Assembly: GCA_963662865.1 (NCBI GenBank)
Contig: OY759969.1
Coordinates: 682,001 to 746,000 of the forward strand
Direction: 5' to 3'
Length of the DNA stretch: 64,000 nt
Source of the DNA: JAJDYQ01 sp963662865
GTDB taxonomy: Bacteria; Pseudomonadota; Gammaproteobacteria; JAJDYQ01
This document shows positions 1 through 8,235 of the stretch, in pieces (the first letter of the stretch is position 1; each line of letters begins with the position of its first letter). A program made the position numbers and the translations under genes. Under the pieces are notes generated by a model, which was not told where the DNA came from, searched no databases, and worked only from the letters and a program-made list of their open reading frames with translations.

Positions 1-1121
1 AGAGATTCCCAATTCAAGTTGACGATGCCGTCCTTAAAATTTCCGGTAACAAAGGTACATGACTGCGCATAATCTCTATGGGTCAATGGTATGCCTGAGT
101 AGCTTGCACACCCTGCTGCTGCCGTTATCCCCGGCACAATCTGGAAAGGGATATTATTTTCTGCCAGTGTTTCAATTTCTTCACCGCCACGGCCAAATAT
201 TAAAGGATCACCGCCCTTCAGGCGCAAAACACGTTTGCCTTGTTGGGCGAGTTCAACCAGGAGTTTGTTAATACGCTCCTGACGCACAGTATGATAATCG
301 CGTTTCTTGCCGACATAGATGCGTTGTGCATCGCGACGTACCATCTCCAGTATAGGGTGAGAGACCAGGCGATCATGCAGGACTACATCGGCTTGCTGCA
401 TTAATCGTAATGCACGAAAAGTTAATAAGTCCGGGTCTCCCGGTCCCGCGCCGACAAGATAAACTTCACCCTGAGTGATGTTGCTATCATCTGCGTCAAG
501 CGCTCCCTGTAAAGCCTCGCGTGCATGTGCATCTTTGCCGGCAAATAGCAGTTCACTAATCCTGCCTTCGAGCACTTTTTCCCAAAATTTTCGTCGCTGG
601 GTTACATTGTCAAAGTGTGCTTTGACCTTTTCTCTGAATTCCTCAGCCAGAGTCGCTAATCTGCCATAAGCCTTCGGTATGGTGGATTCCAGTTTGCCGC
701 GTAGTAGCCGCGCCAGTACGGGAGAGGCGCCACCTGTCGATATGGCGATCTGAACCGGGTCACGATCTACAATTGACGGTATAATGAATGCGCCATCGTC
801 GAGATTATTGACAGTATTAACCGGCGTATTACACGCCTGTGCCTTTTGAGAAATAAGGTGATTTATTTCCACATTATCGGTTGCGGCGATCACGATTCGA
901 TATTTGCTGATATCCGTGTCAGTATCGAAAGAACAATCCTGACATATGATTTTTCCCTCTTTTTGCCATTGATTCAGAGTTTTGCTCAGCCTGGGTGCCA
1001 TAACTGTTATGTTGGCACCGGCATCCAAAAGTAGCGCGGCCCTGCGTGCGGCAACCTCGCCGCCGCCAACAACCAGGCAATCACGGCTACGGATATCTAT
1101 GAATATGGGAAGATACTTCAT
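1..1121 (-). CDS. cysG: Siroheme synthase CysG, C-terminus cut by window edge
   Basis: CysG is a fused enzyme. An N-terminal precorrin-2 dehydrogenase/sirohydrochlorin ferrochelatase domain precedes a C-terminal SAM-dependent uroporphyrinogen-III methyltransferase, and together they make siroheme for sulfite and nitrite reductases. Reading the minus strand from the ATG at 1121, the first 20 or so residues carry a nucleotide-binding stretch (CLVVGGGEVAARRA). Around residues 215-250 the methyltransferase start VYLVGAGPGDPDLLT appears, and later the GGDPLIFGRGGEE motif. About 373 residues lie in the window and no stop is reached; the family is about 460-470 long, so roughly 90 residues are missing beyond base 1. 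It lies about 40 bp downstream of apbC on the same strand and may be cotranscribed with it. Assignment is firm; only the 3' end is unseen. Confidence 0.95.
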   Translation of the reverse strand, partial: MKYLPIFIDIRSRDCLVVGGGEVAARRAALLLDAGANITVMAPRLSKTLNQWQKEGKIICQDCSFDTDTDISKYRIVIAATDNVEINHLISQKAQACNTPVNTVNNLDDGAFIIPSIVDRDPVQIAISTGGASPVLARLLRGKLESTIPKAYGRLATLAEEFREKVKAHFDNVTQRRKFWEKVLEGRISELLFAGKDAHAREALQGALDADDSNITQGEVYLVGAGPGDPDLLTFRALRLMQQADVVLHDRLVSHPILEMVRRDAQRIYVGKKRDYHTVRQERINKLLVELAQQGKRVLRLKGGDPLIFGRGGEEIETLAENNIPFQIVPGITAAAGCASYSGIPLTHRDYAQSCTFVTGNFKDGIVNLNWES

Positions 1122-1160
1122 AGTCTGGCGTGGTTCAGTGAGCCAGGATATGGGGCATCC

Positions 1161-2240
1161 CTAATTATTCTGGATCACGATCTTGGGAAACTTCCGGGCA
1201 TAGGACCGCGCCTGCAGGCTGAGTTTGCCGGCGACCCGACGGGCAATCTCGCGATAGATCTGTGAAATCCGTGACTCAGGGTCGGCCACCACAGTTGGTT
1301 TACCGGTGTCCGTTTCCTCTCGAATCTGCTTGTCTAACGGTAATGTGCCCAGAAAATCCACTTGCTCTTCCTCGGCCATACGGATACCCCCACCCTCGCC
1401 AAAGATCGGCTCTTCATGGCCGCACTCTGAGCAAATATGCAGACTCATATTCTCCACAATACCCAATACCGGTACTTCTACCTTGTTGAACATCTTCAAG
1501 CCCTTCCTGGCGTCCAGCAGGGCAATGTCCTGCGGCGTTGTCACAATTACCGCGCCGGAGACCGGTACCTTCTGTGCCAGCGTCAGTTGCGTATCGCCTG
1601 TTCCCGGCGGAAGGTCAACTACCAGATAGTCCAGATCTTTCCAGTTCGTGTCTTTGAGTAACTGTTCCAGTGCCTGGGTTACCATGGGCCCCCGCCAGAT
1701 CATCGGCGTATCTTCTTCTACCAGAAAACCAATCGACATGGCTTGAATGTGATAGCTCATCATCGGTTCTAATGTCTTACCGTCAGGTGAATCCGGACGG
1801 CCGGCAATGCCCAGCATCCGGGGCTGGGAAGGGCCGTAGATATCAGCATCCAGCACTCCCGCGCTGGCACCTTCGGCAGACAGGGCCAATGCCAGATTGA
1901 CGGCTGTGGTGGATTTACCCACACCACCCTTGCCAGAGGCTACAGCAATAATATTCTTTACACCCGGAACCAGATCCAGGTTTTTCTGAACCTTGTGTTC
2001 AACAACCTTGAAGGAGGCATCTACTTCACAGGAGGATATTCCATCAAGTGTCTCAACAGCCGTTTTCACCTGTTCGGACAGGTTATCAAGATAGCCTTTG
2101 GCGGGGTAACCCAGCATGATTTCGATGCTGACTTTATCTCCGTCCACAGCAATATCCTTAACCGCTTTGCTCTTCATCAAGTCCTGATCAAGATGCGGAT
2201 CAATAATCCCCGAAAGGGCGACTTCGATTTGTTCTTTCAT
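1161..2240 (-). CDS. apbC: Iron-sulfur cluster carrier ATPase ApbC/Mrp
   Basis: This is a cytosolic P-loop ATPase of the Mrp/NBP35 family that carries Fe-S clusters to apoproteins. The 359-residue protein has the usual layout: an N-terminal MIP18/DUF59-like domain (about residues 1-90), a linker, then the deviant Walker A motif ASGKGGVGKSTTA near residue 105. The switch-like VVDLPPGTGD follows, and a C-terminal Cys pair ICSEC, expected to bind the bridging cluster, lies near residue 270. Length is normal for gammaproteobacterial Mrp. The start ATG at 2240 gives the standard N-terminus MKEQIEVAL. It lies upstream of cysG on the same strand, a sensible pairing because siroheme enzymes also carry Fe-S clusters. 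Upstream of it begins a decayed IS. Confidence 0.95.
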   Translation of the reverse strand: MKEQIEVALSGIIDPHLDQDLMKSKAVKDIAVDGDKVSIEIMLGYPAKGYLDNLSEQVKTAVETLDGISSCEVDASFKVVEHKVQKNLDLVPGVKNIIAVASGKGGVGKSTTAVNLALALSAEGASAGVLDADIYGPSQPRMLGIAGRPDSPDGKTLEPMMSYHIQAMSIGFLVEEDTPMIWRGPMVTQALEQLLKDTNWKDLDYLVVDLPPGTGDTQLTLAQKVPVSGAVIVTTPQDIALLDARKGLKMFNKVEVPVLGIVENMSLHICSECGHEEPIFGEGGGIRMAEEEQVDFLGTLPLDKQIREETDTGKPTVVADPESRISQIYREIARRVAGKLSLQARSYARKFPKIVIQNN

Positions 2241-2345
2241 GCGACTACGACTCCAACATATTCAAAAACAGGGTGATATTCTATGAAAGAATCAGCAGAT
2301 TCATATGTCTCTGATGTAATACACCAGAATGTTTGCTCAGATTTA

Positions 2346-3297
2346 TTTTTTGCAGTGAGTTCAGAAACATATTGCACTATGAGGGGGATGAAAGCGAGTG
2401 CAATATCAATACATAGGCTATAGGTAAAAGGCTTCTATCTGATCATCCGTTATGCCATGAAAGCCGGTATGAACAATGAAGTCACCGCACAGCGCCTGAG
2501 TGTGCTGGAGTTCTGGGATCAACTCGGACCGCAAGTGGCCCTGGGTCACAGTGGTCAAAGCCGTTGCACCGTGTATGTCCGGCAAAAAGGCGTATCGTGA
2601 ACAGGGATTGGCAGGTTTGATGCCGCGACCGAAAGGTAAGTGATCACGCCGTTGGCCGCGTGCGATTGTGATCCAGAGCCGCCAGTTGCGCCGTGACTTT
2701 GCTAACCTGGGCAAGGAGTAAGTTCATGTTCTGTTCAAGTCCTGGTGTTCGACACAAGGCTTGCTTTGCCTCAGTGAGTCCACGATTGGGCGACTGATCG
2801 CCGATGCTCCCGATAGAATGCGAATGTCGCCACCGGTCCTGACGCCTCGAGGCAAGCTCAGGTGATACCGACGGACACCGGTCAAACGCCGTCTCAAAGG
2901 CTACCGCCCCAGCGAAGTGGAGGAATGCGTGGGGACGGATGCCATTGAACGACGCCCTAACTTACATTACGTGTCATCTGCGGCGCTACATCCTGACCTG
3001 CATTGATGAGGTCAGTTATTATTCCCTGGCCATGGTGGTCAGGCAATTTTTTGAAAAATGCTTCCGGCTCACGCCTTTTTCTATCCGGCGAGTTGTGAAC
3101 GATGGCGGCAGTGAGTTCAATCGCTTGATTGAAGACAGTCAGATGGTCCGCCTGTGGGCTTATCCCAAATCCCCCAGGATGAATGCCGTATGTGAGCGCT
3201 TTAACCGCACGGTCCAGAAACAGTTGGTGGACTTCCACGAAGACCTGCTGTTCATCGATCTGGAGGAGTTTAACGAAAAATATGTGGTAGACTCATA
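2346..3297 (+). mobile_element. IS481-like insertion sequence remnant (copy A)
   Basis: This is a decayed insertion sequence read on the plus strand. Its left end carries the inverted repeat ATATTGCAC (2369-2377) and GTGCAATAT (2398-2406), shared with two other places in the window (49.0 and 52.3 kb). Broken frames then give a helix-turn-helix region (LEFWDQLG near 2490, EQGLAGLMPRPKGK near 2600), a linker (NLGKE, then STIGRLIADAPDRM near 2800), and an rve/DDE integrase core from about 2939 (RRYILTCIDE, NDGGSEFNRLIED, YPKSPRMNAVCERFNRTVQ). Frameshifts and stops separate the parts, and the catalytic core is incomplete. At about 3280-3290 the end of FNEK joins directly to the element's terminal VVDSYI sequence. 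Compared with the intact tail at 54.03-54.18 kb, about 120 bp are missing. No functional transposase can be made. Confidence 0.8.
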
Positions 3298-3397
3298 CAT
3301 CCATTTGATAGAGAAACTTACGCTGGTACAATACCAACGCAGCTATAACCGCTATCGGCCTCATAGTGAGATTGGTTTGGCGTATTATCATAGATAA
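2939..3397 (+). pseudogene. Degenerate integrase-core transposase fragment
   Basis: This 152-codon open stretch is the surviving C-terminal part of the copy A transposase. It keeps RRYILTCIDE, the second acidic region VVNDGGSEFN, and the ERFNRTVQ segment expected before the third acidic residue. The usual aromatic/acidic N-terminal portion is in other frames upstream. After residue 116 the sequence jumps from FNEK to VVDSYIH through an internal deletion. It then runs into a short tail (QRSYNRYRPHSEIG) typical of a different integrase C-terminus. So the last 100 bp probably come from a second element and the reading frame is a chimera formed by deletion. It ends 13 bp before the fucosyltransferase-like gene. 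No start codon for a whole transposase exists. Confidence 0.75.
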
Positions 3398-3409
3398 AGG
3401 AAGACAGAG

Positions 3410-4453
3410 ATGCTTTCTGTTTTGAAGGAAAACTCATATTTATGCTACCGCATTATACGCAGAATAATGCTTCGCATAATAAGGCGCTTGAATTATATAT
3501 GGAAATTAGCGCTTTACCCGTTAATTCTTCAAATTGGTAGAAGAAAAGAACCGATCATAGATAAGAACAAAAGTGTACGAACAGTTAAAGTTTTACATAA
3601 TAAATCAAGAGCAAGTTACACCATATTAAAAAGATACTTTAATACAGAAAAAGGTTGGATGAATATAGAATTCACGACAGACAGATACGCTGATTATTAT
3701 TTTATAATGAATCACCCGCTGGATAGCTTCCTTTCATACTACAATCCAAAGCGAACGTTGCTTTATTTTTCAGAACCTCTAATTGCTAGGGAAAGCTTCA
3801 TGAGGAGTTGGAAAAATTTTAATGAAGAAGATTTTTTTTATATATCAAAAACACCGCATAGACGAATGTTTACGATTTGGTATCTCTCAAAGTCATACCA
3901 CTGGTTGAAAGAAAATTCCATCTGTAAAACAAAGATGTTTTCCACGATAATATCAAGCTGGAACCTGTTTCCTGTTCATAAAAAAAGATTGCAGTTCGTC
4001 ACAATGCTGGATGAGCAGATCAGCATAGACATATATGGAAAAGTGAACAGGTTCAGGTCGCCACTAAAAGCCTGTTCGCAATATCGAGGAGAGCTACCTG
4101 TTGATATGGAGAAAGACAAAGGACTGTTTCCATACAAATATCATTTTGCTTCTGAGAGCTGCATTGAAGATAATTACATTACGGAGAAGCTAACGGATGC
4201 AATTCTGGCGGAGTGTTTATGCTTTTATTATGGGACGAAGACAGCTAAAGACTGGATAGATAGCGAGGCATTTATCCATATAGATATAATGAGGCCTGCT
4301 GAGGCGATTAGCCTTATAAAAAAGGCAATTGAAAATAAAGAGTGGGAAAAGCGCATCCATATTATACGCAAAGAAAAGCAGAAAATACTGGATGAAATGC
4401 TGTTACTTGCTGACATTAAGCGTGTAATAGATAACAATGAGAATTATATATAA
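3410..4453 (+). CDS. Family 10 glycosyltransferase (alpha-1,3-fucosyltransferase-like)
   Basis: This is a probable GT10 enzyme, transferring a deoxyhexose (GDP-fucose in characterised members) to a surface glycan at the cytoplasmic face. The C-terminal half holds the family signature: KYHFASESCIEDNYITEKL followed by a DAILAECLCFYYG segment and DWIDSEAFIHID, around residues 240-300. This matches the GT10 pattern of an E/N-S block, YxTEK and a late FIxxDxF-like region. The N-terminal part has the matching NIEFTTDRYADYYFIMNHPLD and TLLYFSEP segments. The start at 3410 is preceded by AAGGAAGACAG, a good ribosome binding site. Length, 347 residues, is normal. Base composition is strikingly AT-rich with many ATA and AAA codons, unlike pgi and apbC beside it. 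Decayed IS sequence flanks it on both sides. Transfer from another genome is a strong inference; the donor sugar is not established by sequence. Confidence 0.75.
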   Translation: MLSVLKENSYLCYRIIRRIMLRIIRRLNYIWKLALYPLILQIGRRKEPIIDKNKSVRTVKVLHNKSRASYTILKRYFNTEKGWMNIEFTTDRYADYYFIMNHPLDSFLSYYNPKRTLLYFSEPLIARESFMRSWKNFNEEDFFYISKTPHRRMFTIWYLSKSYHWLKENSICKTKMFSTIISSWNLFPVHKKRLQFVTMLDEQISIDIYGKVNRFRSPLKACSQYRGELPVDMEKDKGLFPYKYHFASESCIEDNYITEKLTDAILAECLCFYYGTKTAKDWIDSEAFIHIDIMRPAEAISLIKKAIENKEWEKRIHIIRKEKQKILDEMLLLADIKRVIDNNENYI

Positions 4454-4621
4454 TAATAAAAAAATTAAGCAAAGTCAGTGATATAGTAATTGATATTGAT
4501 TGTAATAAATAGAGTAGATTAGAGAATAAGGAAAGAGAGCCATTCTATATTATACTATAACGCATGTAGAATAATATAATTAATTGCAGATTGATACTTA
4601 TTATTATAACTCCCATCGACA

Positions 4622-4762
4622 GCCAAAAACTATCTTAAAAGCTTCATGAGTGCCTATAATTTTGCAAAGCATCTCAAGGTACTGACCTTCGATGAACTGA
4701 TCTGCAAATACTGGACAAAAGAATCCAGAAAACTCAAAATAAATCCAAGTTTACTGACTTAA
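4622..4762 (+). pseudogene. C-terminal remnant of a second IS481-family transposase
   Basis: One frame from 4622 to a TAA at 4762 reads AKNYLKSFMSAYNFAKHLK, then VLTFDELICKYWTKESRKLK and INPSLLT. This is the typical C-terminus of IS481-type integrases (NFAKRLK, a PYE/FDE-ICK-W segment, then INP). No upstream part of that transposase is present. It differs from the family of copy A, so at least two elements have decayed around the GT10 gene. Confidence 0.65.
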
Positions 4763-4935
4763 TTTTTTTAACGATTGCCGGTCATGGCTTGGTTCAGCCC
4801 TGTAGTTGGCTTTCAGTTCTGTCTTAACTAACGACAGCGTTTGCAGCGCGAGCCGTTTTCATCTGAATGACAAGCTTTACCGGTGCTTGAGTGTATTTCT
4901 TTCAAATTTTGCCTGAAATACCGAGAGGCTTTATG

Positions 4936-4941
4936 TATAAT
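4936..4941 (+). promoter_or_regulatory. Candidate -10 hexamer of the pgi promoter
   Basis: A perfect TATAAT lies 30 bp before the pgi start codon. No convincing -35 is seen at the usual 16-18 bp distance; TTGCCT at 4910-4915 would require a 20 bp spacer. Treated as a candidate only. Confidence 0.4.
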
Positions 4942-4970
4942 CGTATACTCTCTGTTCACAAAATTAGTCG

Positions 4971-6608
4971 ATGCTTACGAAAAAGCCGACCTGGAAATCT
5001 TTGCAAGCGCATTTTGATGAGATTAAATCGCTACGCATGCACGATCTGTTTGCCTCCGATAGGCAGCGATTTGAAACCTTCAGTCTTGAAGCCTGTGGTC
5101 TGTTTTTTGACTTTTCCAAAAATAGAATTACCCGGGAAACATTAAGGCTTCTGTTATTGCTGGCAGAGGAGTGCGATCTAGTGAGCAAACGAGAGGCCAT
5201 GTTTTCCGGTGCACTGGTAAATAACACGGAAAACTGCCCGGCTTTGCATACCGCGTTGCGTCGTGGTTCCGAACGGCCTATTTGGGTAAATAATCATGAC
5301 ATTACGATTGATATCCGTGAGATGCTGAACTGCATGCGCAAATTCTCTAATGCAATTTTTCGCGGCGAAATCACCGGTAATACTGGTAAAGTATTTACCG
5401 ACGTGGTGAATATCGGCATTGGCGGATCATTTCTCGGAGCGTCCGTTGTTTGCGATGTCCTTAAATCACGCGCTAAGACCGGTCTCAAGATTCACTTCAT
5501 ATCCGATGTGGACGGTAAGGAAACTATTGACGTATTGAGCGTGCTCAATCCGGAGACCACGCTGTTTATCGTGTCGTCAAAGACCTTTGCTACACAGGAA
5601 ACCACGACCAATGCTGTGACCGCACGCCAGTGGATTAATACAGCCCAGGGAAGTGATGATGCCTGGATAAAGCATTTTGTCGCCGTGACGGCACACCCGG
5701 AACGGGCTTTGGCGTTTGGTATTAAACAGGATTATATCTTCCGTATCTGGGACTGGGTGAATGGTCGTTACTCGCTGTGGTCAGCTATAGGTTTACCTGT
5801 AGTTCTTTATGCTGGCATGGAACATTTTGAGCAATTACTTGAGGGAGCCTATGAAATGGACTGCCACTTTCGGCAAGCGCCATTGGAAAGAAATATGCCG
5901 ATCATTATGGCACTGCTGGGAATTTGGTATATTAACTTTTTTGCCGCCGATGCGCAGGTCGTACTGCCTTATGACAAGCATCTGGCGCGTTTGCCGTGTT
6001 ACTTACAGCAGCTTGAAATGGAAAGTAATGGCAAATGCACTACGCGCCGAAGGCAGGCTGTTGATTATAATACGGCGCCCGTTATCTGGGGGCAGTCCGG
6101 TACGAATGGTCAGCATGCGTTCTATCAGTTAATTCATCAGGGAACGCGATTGATACCGGCTGATTTCATCGCGCCAATGCGCTCCTCTTATGACATCGGT
6201 GACCATCATGCGATCCTGTTAACGCACTTTTTTGCACAAACTCAAGCGCTGATGAAAGGCAAGACCGCCGAAGAAGTTCGGCAGGACCTGGAATCGAGAG
6301 GTCTCGACGAGGCTGACATTGAAAATCTGCTTCAGCACAAGGTGTTCGCAGGCAACCGCCCAACAAACACGATAGTTTTTCCTGAGCTTGATGCTCGTAC
6401 ATTGGGTAGCCTGCTTGCCTGTTACGAACATAAGGTGTTTGTACAAGGGGTGATCTGGGATATTAATTCCTTCGACCAGTGGGGCGTAGAATTGGGCAAG
6501 GTGCTGGCGAAAAATATTCTGCCCGAATTACTGGGTGCGGATATCTCTGATGCTCATGATGGTTCCACCCAGGGATTGATACGTTACTATAAACGTCATG
6601 CTTCCTGA
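4971..6608 (+). CDS. pgi: Glucose-6-phosphate isomerase
   Basis: This enzyme interconverts glucose-6-phosphate and fructose-6-phosphate in glycolysis and gluconeogenesis, in the cytoplasm. The 545-residue protein has normal length for the proteobacterial enzyme. It contains the phosphate-binding GIGGSFLGASVV (about residues 150-160), SSKTFATQET (about 205-215), the signature WDWVNGRYSLWSAIGLP (about 263-280), QSGTNGQHAFYQLIHQGT (about 375-390), and the C-terminal SFDQWGVELGK (about 505-515). All are conserved catalytic and substrate segments. The start ATG at 4971 gives the common N-terminal form with PTWKSLQAHFDEIKSLRM. It stands alone downstream of the IS scar and is probably transcribed from the TATAAT region at 4936. 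Confidence 0.97.
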   Translation: MLTKKPTWKSLQAHFDEIKSLRMHDLFASDRQRFETFSLEACGLFFDFSKNRITRETLRLLLLLAEECDLVSKREAMFSGALVNNTENCPALHTALRRGSERPIWVNNHDITIDIREMLNCMRKFSNAIFRGEITGNTGKVFTDVVNIGIGGSFLGASVVCDVLKSRAKTGLKIHFISDVDGKETIDVLSVLNPETTLFIVSSKTFATQETTTNAVTARQWINTAQGSDDAWIKHFVAVTAHPERALAFGIKQDYIFRIWDWVNGRYSLWSAIGLPVVLYAGMEHFEQLLEGAYEMDCHFRQAPLERNMPIIMALLGIWYINFFAADAQVVLPYDKHLARLPCYLQQLEMESNGKCTTRRRQAVDYNTAPVIWGQSGTNGQHAFYQLIHQGTRLIPADFIAPMRSSYDIGDHHAILLTHFFAQTQALMKGKTAEEVRQDLESRGLDEADIENLLQHKVFAGNRPTNTIVFPELDARTLGSLLACYEHKVFVQGVIWDINSFDQWGVELGKVLAKNILPELLGADISDAHDGSTQGLIRYYKRHAS

Positions 6609-6765
6609 TGGGTGTAATTCACAAAATGCCAGTGATGCATTGAGCTTGATCCGGCCAGATCAGGTACGATTGCTCATCCGATGAACTGTCGTTGATTTGG
6701 GTATCAGTTCCATGCCTGCGGCGAGGAAGAGTTACCGGCCACATTTGATGATCTTTATCAGCGAT

Positions 6766-7674
6766 TCAGATTGCCGGGTCGACCGCGGTGGTGGCTACAT
6801 TATGAACGTCCCACTGTTCTATTGCCCATGTCCATAATGCTTCATTTGGGCCATTCAGTATTTCCGTATCAACGGGTAGGCCGAGAGCGTTGAAGATGCT
6901 TTTGAGCACATCGCTTTTAGCCAGCTCATCTACCGCTTTTGCACCGGAGTGTTTGCATAGCTTTTTACCTTGATTGTCAACAAATAACGGCAGATGGGTG
7001 TAGTTCGGCGTTGGGTAGCCGAGTAGCAGTTGCAGATAGATTTGTTGTGGAGTAATGCCGAGCAAATCCCGACCGCGCACGATTTCGGTAAACCCATCCA
7101 AAGCATCGTCAACAACAGTGGCGAGATGATAGGCATACGGACCATCTGCACGGCATATGATGTAATCCCCGACTTCCTGGCCTATGTTCAGGCTGTACTC
7201 GCCCTGGATGCGGTCGGAAAGAGTTATTGATCTGTTTTCTGTTAGTAGTCTGGTAGCCCGTGCTGATTTTCCTTCAGGCAGGCCGTTGCGGCAGGTGCCT
7301 GGATATATCATTCCATTTGGTCCGATTTTGGCTAACGGCTCAATCTCTTTACGCGAACAACCGCAATCGTAGGCCAGATTATTCGATTGCAGCTCATGCA
7401 ATGCGGCCTGGTAGTGATCGTGGCGCTGGCTTTGATAGACTATCGGCCCGTCCCAGTGTAGTCCATAGGACTCAATTGTACGAAGTATGCTGTCGGCGGA
7501 TCCCGGAATCTCGCGGGGTGGGTCAATATCATCTATCCTGATGTGCCATTCACCTTGACTGGAGTGCGCCTGTAGATAGCTTCCTACGGCAGCAAGCATG
7601 GTGCCCGGATGCGCGGGTCCGCTGGGAGTAGGGGCAAAACGGCCTTTGCAGGGTTTGTTATCAGAGGATGACAT
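6766..7674 (-). CDS. gluQ: Glutamyl-Q tRNA(Asp) synthetase
   Basis: GluQRS is a shortened paralogue of glutamyl-tRNA synthetase without an anticodon-binding domain. It attaches glutamate to the queuosine base at position 34 of tRNA-Asp. The 302-residue length fits. Near the N-terminus GRFAPTPSGPAHPGTMLAAV holds the HIGH-like signature in the form AHPGT. IDDIDPPRE follows as the Rossmann segment. A zinc-site-like set appears in DCGCSRKEI plus a later Tyr-Cys region (MIYPGTCRNGLP), and the KMSK-like loop is GKKLCKHSGA. The start ATG at 7674 leads to MSSSDNKPCKGRFAPTPSG. The sequence is somewhat divergent but all key blocks are present. It is divergent from the short reading frames at 7.75 kb. 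Confidence 0.93.
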   Translation of the reverse strand: MSSSDNKPCKGRFAPTPSGPAHPGTMLAAVGSYLQAHSSQGEWHIRIDDIDPPREIPGSADSILRTIESYGLHWDGPIVYQSQRHDHYQAALHELQSNNLAYDCGCSRKEIEPLAKIGPNGMIYPGTCRNGLPEGKSARATRLLTENRSITLSDRIQGEYSLNIGQEVGDYIICRADGPYAYHLATVVDDALDGFTEIVRGRDLLGITPQQIYLQLLLGYPTPNYTHLPLFVDNQGKKLCKHSGAKAVDELAKSDVLKSIFNALGLPVDTEILNGPNEALWTWAIEQWDVHNVATTAVDPAI

Positions 7675-7753
7675 GATATGAGTTTAACTATAAAATGGAA
7701 ATGGGGTAAGAATCTGAACGATTCCATCTTAGATTCGTTTCAGAGCATCGAAT

Positions 7754-8210
7754 TTGTGCCATAATGGTTCGACTAGCATCACCCTGGGTTTCAAAGAAAT
7801 TAGCTTAATAAATTTTCCGTTTAAAAATAATGATCTGCCATTTTGGCTTATAACCTTATCTATTTGTCTGACTATCGTGGTCTATAGTTTAATTTCTGGA
7901 AGATACTGCACACATTGTTTGGATCATGCCTGGACAGCCGGTATTGATTACTCTACTTAACATACATGGCTATAAAGGAGATAAGCTGTTTGGAGAGGGC
8001 TTAGGAAAAACCTATCTCAATCCTGAAGCGCCGATTGAGAATAAACGTTTTGTATGGATTCGCAATAATATCTGGGATCAATATGGCTTTGCTTCAGAAA
8101 AACTTAATCGTTTGAGTATGCAATGTCCTATAACACTATTAGATACGTGGCAATATGGCAAGCATACGGTGCGCTTTGAGCAATACGATTGTCGCTTCCA
8201 AGGCATATAA
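7754..8210 (+). pseudogene. Two overlapping short frames, possibly one broken unknown gene
   Basis: A 68-codon frame (7754-7960) contains one clear membrane helix (FWLITLSICLTIVVYSLISG). A second, 94-codon frame (7926-8210) follows in a different phase and reads as a compact soluble segment with FGEGLGKTYLNPEAP, RFVWIRNNIWDQYGF and CPITLLDTWQYGKH. The change of phase close to 7930-7970 and the lack of a ribosome binding site before the second frame suggest one frameshifted gene. They could instead be two small genes. I do not recognise the family. The region is AT-rich and sits directly before the CbbY-like gene, 25 bp away. Confidence 0.35.
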
Positions 8211-8235
8211 TTCTTAATTTTTTTCACGAGCGGAC

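Larger units (their letters stand above)
4454..4970. other. Gene-free AT-rich stretch between GT10 gene and pgi
   Basis: Apart from the transposase tail at 4622-4762, no coding sequence is visible. The first 170 bases are very AT-rich and continue the composition of the GT10 gene. The last 60 bases are the pgi upstream region, with a TATAAT hexamer at 4936-4941. Composition changes to the chromosomal average near 4780, which probably marks the right edge of the acquired segment. Confidence 0.5.

Noticed and set aside
2418..2714. 98-codon minus-strand frame in the IS region
   Set aside because: It lies opposite the better-matching helix-turn-helix part of copy A and has no recognisable protein pattern; it is a shadow of decayed IS sequence.
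7765..7800. Possible tRNA T-loop sequence (GGTTCGACTAG)
   Set aside because: No acceptor stem, D-arm or anticodon arm could be paired around it. The same check on other GTTCGA sites (10455, 31990, 32371) gave no tRNA.
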